DNA of 64,000 nt from Halioglobus maricola (GCF_009388985.1 NZ_CP036422.1:648501-712500), one strand, 5' to 3'; shown: positions 17,821 through 27,850, counted from the first letter of the stretch. The notes: generated from the letters alone by a model not told the origin. Program-made: numbers and translations.

Positions 17821-19872
17821 GTGCTTCAGAGAATCGTTTTTGCCATCGAGCGTTATCTGGCGAGGGATGATACGCCAGAAGGTAAGGCGATATATTCCTA
17901 TGATGTTTTTGACACCTGCGTCTGTCGCCCCTATCTGGAACCGCAGGACCTTTTCTATGATCTTGCACGAAACTATGCGGCCGAGAGTGCTTCGGAGTGG
18001 CATGCGGGTGATATAAACCGCTTGGCGCAGCTTAGGATTGAAGCGGAAAAGCAAGTGCGAAGAGCGAATATCCACGGCAGGGATATCACCCTGGGAGATA
18101 TCTACGTTCAGTTGGGTTCTTTGTCATCAGCGGAGATAGACTGTGAAAGTCTCCGCGAGCTCGAGATCGAGTTAGAAATCGCCAGCGCCTACCCAATCTG
18201 CCGCGCGTCTCGCCAATTGAGCGCAGCTCGCAACGGAGCGAAAGTAATATTCGCGTCCGACATGTACCTCCCCGAGGCGTCGATACGGGCCATACTGCTC
18301 AAGTGCCATCTGATTGAGGATGGCCAAGCCCTATACGTATCGAACCGTTTCGACAAAAATAAGGTCACGACAGCGCTGTATCACGAGATCGCATCAAGAG
18401 AGGGTGTAGAGACAGGGGATATTATTCACTGTGGGGACAATTTCTTTTCCGATGTGCATAGAGCGAGGCGAGCAGGGCTTTCTGCACGTTGGGTGCGTTG
18501 GATACAACCCAATCGCTATGAGATCGCCGCGGCGCGCGGTGCCGAGAGATCTCAACGGAATGCCGTTGGGCTAAACCGTTGTGTTAGATTGCAGTTGGCC
18601 TCCTCCGAGGCGGACGCGGTTCTGTGTCCCCAGCAGTTCATCTATTCGGTCGCAGCTCCCTTCCTCACAGCATTTGTAGCATGGGTAATGCGTCGCGCTC
18701 GCCTGGACAGGACACGGCGTTTGTATTTTGTATCGAGAGACGGGCAGATTTTGTACAAAATTGCATGCTCGCTCAGCCAGCTCTTCCCCGATATCGAAGT
18801 GGAATATTTGTACGGATCCAGGCAGGCCTGGTTTGCTTCGTCGATCTTGGCCTGTGACGAATCGGACACGTACTGGGCATATTTGGAAGGCATGCACCTT
18901 TGTCCTGAGGCCATCCTGGAAAGGTTGGGGCTGACCTGGCAAGAGGCAGAAGTGCATCTCCCGCACGAGTTGGCGAGTCGCAGGGGCGAACAACTTTCCC
19001 AATGCGAATTGAGCGAGTTGAAGGAATGTATTCATGCTGGTGGGCTGCGTCCGATTGTGTTGTGGCGTGCGGGCGAACTCAGGTCTCAGGTAGTGAAATA
19101 CTTGCGGCAGCAAGGCCTTTTCGACGGCGCGAGATGGGCGCTTGTAGATGTGGGTTGGGAATTGAACACGCAGGCTGCGCTGCGGCGAATCTGTTTTGGG
19201 GAGGGCTTTGCTGGCGAAGTACGTGGTTACTATCTTGGCTTATTTGCGAGTCACGTGCGCTCACAGCATGCTGGAAAGTTCTCAGCTTATTTTGCTGAGG
19301 ATGGTTCGGAAGCGGACGGCGTCCACAGCGGCAGTTGGTTGTTTGACAGCCAATCCCGTGTCGTTCTGGAGCACCTATTGACCCTCGCTGACCATGGGAG
19401 TGTTTCAGGGTATTGCTATCTGGAACATTGGGAGGCAGTGACGGGGTTACCGCCTGACAGGAAATATCTAGACTATGTTAGTGCTTATCATGAAGGAGTT
19501 GTTCGCTATGTGGAGACCCTGAAAAGTACTAGTGGGCACTGGCAGGATGATGACGCGTTCATGGAGGTAGCGAATCGAGCCTTTGAGAAATTCATGGCCG
19601 ATCCTGATCCGGTAGATGCAAGGATAGTTGCCTGGCTGTCAGTCAATATTGAGCAAAGCCACGATAGCCGATACGCGAAACCTCTTGCCCATCCGTTGGG
19701 TCTGGGAGATCTAGGTGCCATGGTGGCAAGTGACCTGATGCCAGGGAGAAGTTCATATAAGGGGCAGACCCATTGCTGGTTAGCAGGCTCGGCGGCGATA
19801 TCCAGTTCACCGATTCGCCTGCTGTTCAAATTGCTGCGACACACTAGACGCCGTCTGCATTGTTCAAACTGA
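17821..19872 (+). CDS. Large HAD-superfamily protein of glycan clusters
   Basis: Start GTG 17821, with AGGGAG 8 bases upstream; 683 residues. The N-terminal third is a HAD hydrolase: motif I YSYDVFDTCVCRP (DxFDT, residues about 25-37), motif II VIFASDMYLPEASI and motif IV IIHCGDNFFSDVHRARRAG. The remaining 450 residues contain RRLYFVSRDGQILYKIA and further conserved stretches but no domain I can name. Similar proteins (COG5610-like) are common in polysaccharide loci. The C-terminal 190 residues recur in broken form at 20183-20731, so two tandem copies once existed. Confidence 0.75.
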   Translation: MLQRIVFAIERYLARDDTPEGKAIYSYDVFDTCVCRPYLEPQDLFYDLARNYAAESASEWHAGDINRLAQLRIEAEKQVRRANIHGRDITLGDIYVQLGSLSSAEIDCESLRELEIELEIASAYPICRASRQLSAARNGAKVIFASDMYLPEASIRAILLKCHLIEDGQALYVSNRFDKNKVTTALYHEIASREGVETGDIIHCGDNFFSDVHRARRAGLSARWVRWIQPNRYEIAAARGAERSQRNAVGLNRCVRLQLASSEADAVLCPQQFIYSVAAPFLTAFVAWVMRRARLDRTRRLYFVSRDGQILYKIACSLSQLFPDIEVEYLYGSRQAWFASSILACDESDTYWAYLEGMHLCPEAILERLGLTWQEAEVHLPHELASRRGEQLSQCELSELKECIHAGGLRPIVLWRAGELRSQVVKYLRQQGLFDGARWALVDVGWELNTQAALRRICFGEGFAGEVRGYYLGLFASHVRSQHAGKFSAYFAEDGSEADGVHSGSWLFDSQSRVVLEHLLTLADHGSVSGYCYLEHWEAVTGLPPDRKYLDYVSAYHEGVVRYVETLKSTSGHWQDDDAFMEVANRAFEKFMADPDPVDARIVAWLSVNIEQSHDSRYAKPLAHPLGLGDLGAMVASDLMPGRSSYKGQTHCWLAGSAAISSSPIRLLFKLLRHTRRRLHCSN

Positions 19873-20149
19873 GCTGGGCACTATGGTTATGGGGGATGAT
19901 GACCAGAGCATGGGTCCCCTTTTTTTGGGTTACTCAATAAGGTCTATATGCTCTGACATTCGGCTGTATCTGTATCTTGTCCATCCTTGCCAAATTCCTT
20001 TGCAACTTGCCACGAACTGCCCCAGTTTGTCTTCCTCGCTCATGAGCGAAAATAGCATTCGTGTTAGTAGACTCAGTGTCGTAAAGCAAGCCCATATGGT
20101 TCCCCGGTCAAGGCGCGAGCTCCATAGCCGATTCCGGAAGTCCAGAGAT

Positions 20150-20165
20150 CGCCGCCATGGCGGCG
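20150..20165. repeat. Perfect 16-bp palindrome
   Basis: CGCCGCCATGGCGGCG is a perfect GC-rich inverted repeat in an otherwise AT-richer gap. It lies at the left edge of the decayed HAD copy. The 277 bases before it (19873-20149) hold no gene I can support. Confidence 0.8.
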
Positions 20166-20731
20166 GTCATTGGTTGTCATGATGATGGTTGGCTGTTCGA
20201 CAGTCAGTCGCGGGTTGTATTTGAGCATTTGATTACGCTGGCGGACCGCGGTACGGTCACGGGTTATAGACTTCACTCGGAGTGGGGGCCGGTGACAGCG
20301 CCGTCGCCTGAGGATGACTATCTCAGCTACGTGCAGGCGTACCATTCGTCGGTTCTCGATTATGCTGACACATTGGTAAGAATGGGCTCTCCTCTCGAAA
20401 TGCTCAACTGTTATATGGAGGGTGCAAACGCAGCTTTGCAAGAGTATCTCTGTGATCCCAAGCCCAGGGAAGTATATGTTGTCGCCCAGTTTCCACCAAT
20501 ATTGAGCAGAGCCACGAGGATATGTATATCAAGCCAATAGCGAGGCCGTTGCGAATACGTGACGTCGCTATCATGGTAGGGGCGGATCTATTGTCCTCAG
20601 CAAATAGTAGCCATCACAAAGACTATTACTGGTTGGCAGGCTCGGCTGCGATATCTAGCCTGTGGGTGAGAATTTTGTATCGTATACTGAAGTTGGCCCG
20701 GAGGTTGGCCGTAGCGTTCATTGACAAGTAA
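20166..20731 (+). pseudogene. Remnant of a second large HAD-family gene (C-terminal part, frameshifted)
   Basis: From GWLFDSQSRVVFEHLITLAD (about 20185) the sequence aligns with the C-terminal 190 residues of the protein at 17821-19872 (SWLFDSQSRVVLEHLLTLAD). It continues to WLAGSAAISS near the end. The first frame runs to about 20490 (…REVYVVAQ). The match then continues one base over as STNIEQSHEDMYIKPIARPL against SVNIEQSHDSRYAKPLAHPL. The whole N-terminal HAD domain is missing. At protein level the copies are clearly divergent, so this is an old tandem paralogue that has decayed, not a recent duplication. Confidence 0.88.
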
Positions 20732-20772
20732 ACTAGCGCGTGAATGGATAGTTGGCCACGCAGCAGGAAATC

Positions 20773-21693
20773 ATGAAGCCCAGAGTCGCCATAGTTGTGG
20801 TCACATATAATCGTCTCAATCTTCTCATGGATTGCCTGAGTGCTCTGCTCAACCAGGATGAGTCTTTTGAAAGGCTGATAGTTGTGGATAACTGTTCCAC
20901 AGACGGCACACGTGATTGGTTGGCTAGCTGGTCGGATGAGCAGGGCGAACTGGTTCAGCACTTTTTGCTGGAGGAGAATTCGGGAGGCGCTGGGGGCTTC
21001 TCGTCAGGTCTGGATATAGCTACCAAGAACGGGGCGGATTGGGTCTGGATGATGGACGATGACGCGGTACCTGAACCCGACGCACTTGGGCAACTACTGA
21101 AGGTCGCGGATGACCCTCAGAACATTTATGGATCATTAGCAGTTTCCGGAGAGCAAACCGCATGGCTCACCACTCTAGTGGATGAACAATGCCGTGTTGC
21201 AACGTCGGCCGGCGATGTGCCTGCGAAGGCCCGAGTCCAATCGCTACCATTCCTAGGTTTTCTAATTCATCGCAAACTGGTTCAATCAATCGGCCTACCC
21301 GACCCTGGATTCTTTATTGCTGCCGATGATGTCGAGTACTGTGTCAGGGCGGTGAATCACGGTGCAGATATTTTCATTGCGGGACATAGCCGTATAGAGC
21401 ACCCGGCCTCAGTACCCTACCCATTTAAGTTTTTTTCGATTCGCCTTACCTGTCTGCGACTTCCTCCATGGAAGCGCTACTACGATACTCGCAACCGATT
21501 GCTGATTGCGAAAAAGCACTTTGGAGCAAGGCTTATCATAGAGACCATACCTGGAAGCTTTCTTCGCCTCGTGGCTGCGCTAATCCACGAGCCTGATAAG
21601 CTCAAGCAAACATGGGCGTTTCTGGCGGGATTCTGGGATGGATTGTGGGGTACCAAGGGCCGCCGCCACGAGAAATGGGGTATTCTGCCCTGA
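20773..21693 (+). CDS. Family 2 glycosyltransferase (rhamnosyl/galactofuranosyl type)
   Basis: The 306-residue GT-A enzyme has RVAIVVVTYNRLNLLMDCLSALL, LIVVDNCSTDGT, the donor-site WVWMMDDDAVPEPDAL and the catalytic-region FFIAADDVEYCVRA. The NSGGAGGFSSGL segment is typical of the rhamnosyl/galactofuranosyltransferase branch. ATG 20773 is preferred, with AGGA at 20765; a TTG at 20752 would add seven residues. It follows the HAD remnant by 41 bases. The acceptor is unknown. Confidence 0.88.
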   Translation: MKPRVAIVVVTYNRLNLLMDCLSALLNQDESFERLIVVDNCSTDGTRDWLASWSDEQGELVQHFLLEENSGGAGGFSSGLDIATKNGADWVWMMDDDAVPEPDALGQLLKVADDPQNIYGSLAVSGEQTAWLTTLVDEQCRVATSAGDVPAKARVQSLPFLGFLIHRKLVQSIGLPDPGFFIAADDVEYCVRAVNHGADIFIAGHSRIEHPASVPYPFKFFSIRLTCLRLPPWKRYYDTRNRLLIAKKHFGARLIIETIPGSFLRLVAALIHEPDKLKQTWAFLAGFWDGLWGTKGRRHEKWGILP

Positions 21694-21706
21694 TGAAGCA
21701 TACATT

Positions 21707-22852
21707 TTGATTCGGCGTAAGCTGGTAATATTTATTGGTCATCATAAGGTGGGTTCCACTGCGCTGCAGGCCTACCTTTCGCTTAATGCTAGACGGTTGA
21801 TTGATCAGGGCGTGCTTTACCCCAGTGTGCTAGCAAACACTCCATGGACACTTTTGCGTAGAGTGGTACGTCGCTTGAAGGCGCGAATGGCTCACGAGCC
21901 AGAGTATCGTCAGCTGCAACTATTTGACCGGGAGCCCCACAATGCGCTCGCCCTAAAAATGCTAGCGGAATTCAAAGGCAACTCTGGACCGGTTTCTTAC
22001 TACGGTGAGCTGCCGTCAAGTGAGGAAATGCTAGAAAATATAGGGCATCAGTTACATTCCCATAGACCGCACACTGTCGTATTGTGCGCTGAAGCATTTG
22101 CGAATTTTGGTGATATCAGCGATACATTGATAGAGCGGCTTAGGGATACCTTTTCTGACTTCGATATCACGCTTTATTGCACGTTAAGGCGCGTGGATCA
22201 CTATTTGCCGTCATGGTATGCGCAGTGCATCAATTTTGGTCGTAGATTGGCTCCTCTTAGGGGGGGCGGCTTTGATAGTTTTGTGGATACCATCCATATC
22301 GATTATTGCAGGTTACTGAATCCATGGCTAAGGCTGATTCCTGACGCAAATCTCATCTTACGTGACTACGATGAAGTTTTGGAGGCAGGAGGTTCTATCC
22401 CAGATTTTCTGGCCAGTATCCAACTTGAATCGCATTCTATGGTGGTTGTTCCCTGCATGCTCAATAGTGGGATTCCTCATCGGTTCATCGAAATTTGCCG
22501 GGTCGCCAACTGGGAGCTTGATGCGAAAGATTCAGCCCGACTCCGACAAGGCATCGTTAGCTTGGCAAACGAAGCCGTTGTTGATGCTAAGCCTCGGCCT
22601 GACCTACTGGGCAAGAACCGCGATAAACTAGCTGTGTTATTTGATCCCGTTGATCGTTCTCTCGGGCAGCTCATTGGGCGAGAGCGATTCTTCTCGCCAG
22701 CGACAGCTCAGCCCCCTCTATATGAAGAGGGCAAAGTATTCACGAGCGCCGTTGAAGAGCTTGCCGAAGCACTGGTATCGGTTCGCGTAACAGACAGAAC
22801 GCGACGATACGTCAGCAGCCTGGATCTGGCTTCTATGGGGCGTTATAACTGA
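21707..22852 (+). CDS. Sulfotransferase-like P-loop protein (glycan island, 3 of 3)
   Basis: The N-terminal KLVIFIGHHKVGSTALQAYL is the 5'-phosphosulfate-binding loop seen in bacterial sulfotransferases that start IHIGxxKTGST. ITLYCTLRRVDHYLPSWYAQ is the likely 3'-phosphate site. I place the start at TTG 21707, two codons before the first strand. An ATG at 21638 is in frame but would overlap the previous gene by 56 bases and add an unrelated leader. With this start it has 381 residues. Its stop shares bases with the next start (TGATG at 22850-22854). Activity is inferred. Confidence 0.68.
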   Translation: MIRRKLVIFIGHHKVGSTALQAYLSLNARRLIDQGVLYPSVLANTPWTLLRRVVRRLKARMAHEPEYRQLQLFDREPHNALALKMLAEFKGNSGPVSYYGELPSSEEMLENIGHQLHSHRPHTVVLCAEAFANFGDISDTLIERLRDTFSDFDITLYCTLRRVDHYLPSWYAQCINFGRRLAPLRGGGFDSFVDTIHIDYCRLLNPWLRLIPDANLILRDYDEVLEAGGSIPDFLASIQLESHSMVVVPCMLNSGIPHRFIEICRVANWELDAKDSARLRQGIVSLANEAVVDAKPRPDLLGKNRDKLAVLFDPVDRSLGQLIGRERFFSPATAQPPLYEEGKVFTSAVEELAEALVSVRVTDRTRRYVSSLDLASMGRYN

Positions 22853-23982
22853 TGGATAACGGCCAGTCGCGAATGCCCAAACGAGAAAGGCTTTCTACTC
22901 TCTGGCTCTGCAAAGCCCGCTATATGAACCACGATGTAGCTGCAGATCGATATGCCAGATTGTTCGAGTTGCCGCATCGGATGTCTGAGGACTTTTCATT
23001 GCAGGCTATTTGTCTGGACTACCGAGTCTCGGGTTCCGAACCAGTACCGCAGGGCCTTTCCGCCACGTGGCGCCAACTGAACCTGCCCCGTACGCTGATG
23101 CTGGGCTGGCTGCTACAGCTTTACACGCTAGCGCGGAAGGTGTCCCCACGTGTGGTCATTGCTAGTTCGGATTGCCTCTGCGTCATCATCGGCTACTGGC
23201 TGGCCCGACTTACAGGTGCACGCTTCTACGCCGATTTGTACGACGACTACTCCACCTTTGGTCTGGCCAGGCTCCCAGGGGTAAAGCCGCTCTATCGCCG
23301 GGCCTTGTCTAAGGCTGACGGTCTTTCGGCTGTCAGCAGAACTCTAGTTGCTGATCTCGAGAGAGAATTTCCCGGCAAGCCCATGCTTTTGCTTGAAAGT
23401 ACGGTTGATCCAAGGGTATTCCATCCCCGAGAACAGAGGTTGTGCCGGCAGGAGCTTGGTTTGGGCCAGCTTTCCGACAAGAAGTTTGTAGGCGTCTGCG
23501 GTGGCCTGAATAATCACCACGGTGCAGGGACTATCTTTGAGGCGATTCCTGAGTTTGAGCAATCTGATCCAGATGTCGTTTTCGTGATAGCCGGCAAGGT
23601 TTATGAGGAGTGCCCTCTGCCTCGGGGGCCCAATGTAGTTTATCTGGGCATGCTGCCGCACCATTCCATGCCCAAATTCTACAGCGCAATGGATGTCGTC
23701 GTAGTGCCGCTGTCAAACACTCGCTTTGGCTACTACGCCTTCCCGCAAAAAGCCTATGAAGTAATAGCGTGTGATGTTCCTGCGGTGGTGGCAGATGTTG
23801 GGGCGCTGGCGCAACTGTTCGAGGCCCTGCCGCAAGCGCGATATAGCCCGGATTCGGTGTCAGGGTTGGCCGCTTGCATCCGTTATCAGCTTGAACATGC
23901 TGAACGGCCCGACGTGCCTGTTCCCACCTGGGCGGAGCAAGCGGAAAAGTTGTTGGTATTTACCTCAGCGGGTGAACGCTGA
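22852..23982 (+). CDS. GT-B glycosyltransferase (group 1 / GT4-like)
   Basis: A 376-residue protein with two Rossmann-like halves. The second half has KFVGVCGGLNNHHGAGTIFEA, VFVIAGKVYEECPLPRG, VVYLGMLPHHSMPKFYSAMDVVVVPL and YYAFPQKAYEVIACDVPAVVADVG. These are the nucleotide-sugar binding features of GT4 enzymes, with the E-x7-E pattern altered (QKAYEVIACD). It is translationally coupled to the upstream gene. Its last 18 bases overlap the convergent glycosyltransferase gene. Confidence 0.85.
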   Translation: MDNGQSRMPKRERLSTLWLCKARYMNHDVAADRYARLFELPHRMSEDFSLQAICLDYRVSGSEPVPQGLSATWRQLNLPRTLMLGWLLQLYTLARKVSPRVVIASSDCLCVIIGYWLARLTGARFYADLYDDYSTFGLARLPGVKPLYRRALSKADGLSAVSRTLVADLEREFPGKPMLLLESTVDPRVFHPREQRLCRQELGLGQLSDKKFVGVCGGLNNHHGAGTIFEAIPEFEQSDPDVVFVIAGKVYEECPLPRGPNVVYLGMLPHHSMPKFYSAMDVVVVPLSNTRFGYYAFPQKAYEVIACDVPAVVADVGALAQLFEALPQARYSPDSVSGLAACIRYQLEHAERPDVPVPTWAEQAEKLLVFTSAGER

Positions 23983-25119
23983 AACGCAGCCTTGCAGCGC
24001 TGTGGCCAGTTTCTGGTGAAAATGTGGCCAGGCATACTTCTCAGCGTGTGAGCGGCAGCTATCCGGGGTCGGCGAACTACCCTTAAGCAGTTCTATTACG
24101 ATCGTGCTGAATTTTTCGTAGTCGTCAGCGGTCACCAGCGTCCCGTTGTCCGTGGTAATCGCATCGGATACGCCGCCGCAGTCGAATGCCACCGTCGGTG
24201 TCCCACAGGCAGCCGCCTCGATAGCCACCATGCCGAAGCCTTCCACGTCACCTGTTACTTCGACCAATGGAAATATCTGCACATCAGCGGCGGTATAGCC
24301 CGCCAGCAACTCACTGTCCTCAACTGCACCGAGGAATCTGACCTTTTGCTCCAGCCCGGCTTTATCAACGGCTGCGAGAACGTCGTCCTGTTCTCCCAGT
24401 TTATTCAGGCTGTTGACGGGGTCGTCGCCAATAACGACCAGTCCCGCGCCCGGAACTGCGTCAAGGATTGCCGGGAGTGACTTTTCGATGAACTGGCTGA
24501 GGCCTTTGCGCCGGGTCATCCGGCCGACGAACAGGATGATCTGGTCGAATTCCACACCGTGATGTTCACGAAAATTTGCTGGTGTCTCAAGTTCGGTTAA
24601 CAGTGGCAGCTCGGTACCGGGGTTGATAACGGTAATGTGCTCCGGTGCAACACCCCGCTCAATGGCGAGTCGCCGTGTGTTCGCGCTGTTGGCAATGACC
24701 AGATCCGCAGACCTCACAGCTGGTAGGAACAAGCGCTGGTATGCCCAGTTGTTAACCACAATATCCAGCCCGTGTACGAAGATGGCACCGTGGGCTCCGC
24801 ATAAGTAGCGTGCGAGCCAGAGCGCAGGCGCGGCGAGGCCGCTGCCGCCCAGAATCAGCTGGAATCGCCCGCGGCGACATGTCATCAGTACATGCCAGAA
24901 GGAGAGGAGCATAAAGCCTGCCAGAGAGTGAGGCGCCTCACGCACTTCGCATCCAGGGGGCGCGTATGCTGAGCAGCCGTTGGGCCCAATAATGCTCAAC
25001 TCAGCCCAATCGTCCAGGCCCTCGGCGGCCTGGTGCAACAGCCGCTCCATGCCGCCGGTTAGAGGGGGGAAGTTTCGGGTTATGAGCAGGATACTGGGCC
25101 TGGAGGGCAATGAGGCCAC
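23965..25119 (-). CDS. GT4-family glycosyltransferase
   Basis: GT-B enzyme with the family's N-terminal ILLITRNFPPLTGGMERLLHQAA, the SANTRRLAIERGV linker, the VINPGTEL and ILFVGRMTRRKGLSQFIE nucleotide-site segments, and EGFGMVAIEAAACGTPTVAFDCGG, the EX7E motif. I choose the GTG at 25117-25119, 4 bases after the preceding methyltransferase stop, giving 384 residues. A longer frame from 25194 would overlap that gene and adds unrelated residues. It is the third gene of a dxs-methyltransferase-GT4 run on the minus strand. Confidence 0.9.
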   Translation of the reverse strand: MASLPSRPSILLITRNFPPLTGGMERLLHQAAEGLDDWAELSIIGPNGCSAYAPPGCEVREAPHSLAGFMLLSFWHVLMTCRRGRFQLILGGSGLAAPALWLARYLCGAHGAIFVHGLDIVVNNWAYQRLFLPAVRSADLVIANSANTRRLAIERGVAPEHITVINPGTELPLLTELETPANFREHHGVEFDQIILFVGRMTRRKGLSQFIEKSLPAILDAVPGAGLVVIGDDPVNSLNKLGEQDDVLAAVDKAGLEQKVRFLGAVEDSELLAGYTAADVQIFPLVEVTGDVEGFGMVAIEAAACGTPTVAFDCGGVSDAITTDNGTLVTADDYEKFSTIVIELLKGSSPTPDSCRSHAEKYAWPHFHQKLATALQGCVSAFTR

Positions 25120-25123
25120 TGTA

Positions 25124-25885
25124 TTAAGCCTCGCTGCCGGGTTTGCGTAGCAACCAGATATGGGGGGTCGCCCACTTGGCGTGCCGGGCGACAAGCCTTG
25201 CCAATCGCCATTTCATACTGCCGGGTTTGAGCATGTACTCCACGGCGTACTCAGTGGGCGATTCGATGATTCGCGCGGAATAGTCTTCCAGCTCAAAATC
25301 GGCCATCAGTGTCTTCAGGTCGCGATAGCTGAGATGCTTCTCGTGATAGTACCGCCCCTTGCCTGCCATACGCATATAGAGGTGTGCCAGCGGCCGTGGC
25401 AATAGCGACAGGAACGGTAGCCGGTAGTGTGGCTCCATAAGCATCACGCGATTGTTGCCGGAGAAGTAGCAGAATCCGCCGGGTTTCAGCACTCTGCAGA
25501 TCTCGCTGAACATCTGCGCTGCATCGGGCACGTGCTCGTACACATGGGAGCACACAACCACATCTACGCTGTTGTCATTCTGCGCCAGTTTCATTGCGTC
25601 GCCCACCGCGAAGTGCAGGTTGGGTTTGTCGAATCTCTCGCGGGCGAATTTCATCGCAGGCTCGTCGATATCGATGCCGTGTACCTCGCCGAAGAAATCG
25701 GCCAGATAGTTGTCAATGATGCCGCTGGAACTCCCCACGTCAAGCAGGGTCAGGTCGGACAATGATTCAGTCCCCAGAAAGTCCTGGCAAACTCTCACGA
25801 TAGTGTTTGCTTTGCGGTTGCGACCCTCGGTATCGAAGACAGAAGGGCGAATCTCTGAGTAATTGTACTGGTAGTCGCGTTCCAT
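25124..25885 (-). CDS. Class I SAM-dependent methyltransferase
   Basis: The 253-residue protein has a textbook methyltransferase core: LTLLDVGSSSGIIDNYLA (motif I), VHGIDIDEPAMKFARERF (acidic loop), VDVVVCSHVYEHVPDAAQMF and EICRVLKPGGFCYFSGNN. It is of the Methyltransf_11 type used on small molecules, lipids or glycans. It lies 15 bases downstream of dxs and 4 bases before a glycosyltransferase, so it probably belongs to the glycan island but is read from the dxs promoter. Substrate unknown. Confidence 0.85.
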   Translation of the reverse strand: MERDYQYNYSEIRPSVFDTEGRNRKANTIVRVCQDFLGTESLSDLTLLDVGSSSGIIDNYLADFFGEVHGIDIDEPAMKFARERFDKPNLHFAVGDAMKLAQNDNSVDVVVCSHVYEHVPDAAQMFSEICRVLKPGGFCYFSGNNRVMLMEPHYRLPFLSLLPRPLAHLYMRMAGKGRYYHEKHLSYRDLKTLMADFELEDYSARIIESPTEYAVEYMLKPGSMKWRLARLVARHAKWATPHIWLLRKPGSEA

Positions 25886-25900
25886 GCGAGGGATGGCGCT

Positions 25901-27850
25901 CTATATAGCTGGCTTTGCCACGGGGGGACTTGGCGAAACCGTCGCTGTCTCCCCTGTGGAATCTGAGCGGGTCATGCGCCGTTTGATGCTGCTTGTTATA
26001 CCTGCCCCATCCAGAGAGATCGCGGCTAGCTGTGCTTTGTGATCCCCATGCTCAATATATTCATCAGGAATCCCGCAGTGGAGTACGGGTGTCTCCACTC
26101 CGTGAGCTGCGAGTAGTTCGCTAACGCCTGCGCCGGCGCCGCCGGCAACTGCGTTCTCTTCTACTGTCACCAGCAGTTCGTAGTTGGCTGCCAGTTCGAG
26201 CACGCGCGTCTCATCCATGGGTTTAACCCAGCGCATATCTACCAAGGTTGCGCCGAGTGCCTCTGCCGCCTCGCGAGCGGCGGGCAGCAAGGTGCCGAAG
26301 TTGAGGATGGCCACACGGGAACCCTTGAGAAGGGTGACCGATTTACCAATTTCGAGTGACGCCATCTTCGAGGAGATCTCCGCGCCAAGCCCGGTACCAC
26401 GTGGATAGCGAACCGCTGCAGGCCCCGGATGCTGGAACGCGGTGTACAGAATTTGCCGGCACTCGTTCTCGTCGGACGGTGCGCCGATCACCATATTGGG
26501 GATGCAGCGCAGGTAGCTCAGGTCGAACGTGCCATGGTGGGTAGGCCCGTCCTGGCCTACCAGACCGGCGCGGTCTATACCAAAGGTCACATCGAGGTTC
26601 TGCAGCGCCACATCATGAATCAGCTGATCGTAGCCACGCTGGAGGAAGGTCGAGTAGATGGCGACCACGGGTTTGACACCGTCGCAGGCCATGCCGGCAG
26701 CGAGCGTCACTGCGTGCTGTTCGGCGATCGCGACGTCGTAGTAGCGCTTGGGGAAGCGTGCGGCAAAATCAACCATGCCCGACCCTTCACACATGGCCGG
26801 TGTGATGCCGACCAGACGGTTGTCCTGTTCTGCCATATCACACAGCCACTGGCCAAAGACGTCCTGGTATTTGGGCTTCTTCGGCGTGGAAGGTGCGGCG
26901 GGCTGCGGCCCTTTGGGCTTGGCCTCGACCTTGTTCAGGGCGTGGTAGCCCACAGGGTCTTCCTCGGCGGGCGTGAAGCCTTTGCCTTTGACGGTGCGGA
27001 TGTGGAGGAACTGTGGCCCCTCCAGGTCTTTCATATTCTCAAGAGCTTTGACCAGGCCGGGCAGGTCGTGGCCATCCAAAGGGCCTATATAGTGGAAGCC
27101 GAGCTCCTCAAACAGAGTGGACGGTGCCACCATGCCCTTCATGTGTTCCTCGGTTCGCTTGGCCCAGTCCCACAGGAAGCTGAATCGCTCCAGGAAGCGC
27201 TTGGATCGCTCGCGCATGCCGAGATAGGTCTTGGTGGCCCAGATCTTGGCGAAATAGTTCGCCAGCCCGCCGGTGTTGTGGCCAATGGACATCTGGTTGT
27301 CGTTGAGAATGACCAGCATGTTGGGGCGCTCGTGGCCGGCGTGCGCCAGAGCCTCAAACGCCATGCCTCCGGTGATGGCGCCGTCGCCAATGACGGCAAT
27401 TACTTTGCGATTGGTCCCTTGCTGGCGCGCGGCCAGTGCCATGCCCATTGCGGCGGAGATACTGGTGGACGAATGACCCACGCCGAAGGTGTCGTAGTCG
27501 CTCTCGCTGCGCTTGGGGAAGCCCGACAGTCCACCGGCGTGGCGCATGCTGTTCATTTGCTGCATGCGGCCGGTGAGAATTTTGTGCGGATAGGTCTGGT
27601 GGCCTACATCCCAAACAATGCGGTCTTCGGGGGTGTTGAATACGTGGTGCAGGGCGATGGTCAGCTCTACGACACCCAGGCCCGCGCCGAAGTGTCCGCC
27701 GGACTGGCCCACGCTGTACAACAGGTAGGCGCGCAACTCCATGGCGAGTTGTTCGAGTTCGTCGCTATTGAGCTCACTGGCCGGCCGGCCGCCATCAATG
27801 GCAGTCAGCAAGGGGGTCGTGGGCCGAGTGAGGGGGATTTCGGAAAACAT
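25901..27850 (-). CDS. dxs: 1-deoxy-D-xylulose-5-phosphate synthase
   Basis: Thiamine-diphosphate enzyme that joins pyruvate and glyceraldehyde-3-phosphate, the entry to the MEP isoprenoid pathway and to thiamine and pyridoxal synthesis. The 649-residue protein shows [35 protein letters not shown], the ThDP motif [18 protein letters not shown]...ILNDN, and the transketolase-type [15 protein letters not shown]. It is normally next to ispA. Here it lies upstream of xseB across 15.8 kb of glycan genes, while two glycan genes follow it directly. Confidence 0.97.
   Translation of the reverse strand: MFSEIPLTRPTTPLLTAIDGGRPASELNSDELEQLAMELRAYLLYSVGQSGGHFGAGLGVVELTIALHHVFNTPEDRIVWDVGHQTYPHKILTGRMQQMNSMRHAGGLSGFPKRSESDYDTFGVGHSSTSISAAMGMALAARQQGTNRKVIAVIGDGAITGGMAFEALAHAGHERPNMLVILNDNQMSIGHNTGGLANYFAKIWATKTYLGMRERSKRFLERFSFLWDWAKRTEEHMKGMVAPSTLFEELGFHYIGPLDGHDLPGLVKALENMKDLEGPQFLHIRTVKGKGFTPAEEDPVGYHALNKVEAKPKGPQPAAPSTPKKPKYQDVFGQWLCDMAEQDNRLVGITPAMCEGSGMVDFAARFPKRYYDVAIAEQHAVTLAAGMACDGVKPVVAIYSTFLQRGYDQLIHDVALQNLDVTFGIDRAGLVGQDGPTHHGTFDLSYLRCIPNMVIGAPSDENECRQILYTAFQHPGPAAVRYPRGTGLGAEISSKMASLEIGKSVTLLKGSRVAILNFGTLLPAAREAAEALGATLVDMRWVKPMDETRVLELAANYELLVTVEENAVAGGAGAGVSELLAAHGVETPVLHCGIPDEYIEHGDHKAQLAAISLDGAGITSSIKRRMTRSDSTGETATVSPSPPVAKPAI

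Noticed and set aside
19883..20182. 99-codon open frame after the HAD gene
   Set aside because: Composition and content look random, with no similarity to neighbours, and there is no convincing ribosome site.
20157..20540. Separate 127-codon gene
   Set aside because: Its sequence aligns with the C-terminus of the upstream HAD protein and the match continues in another frame, so it is part of a pseudogene.
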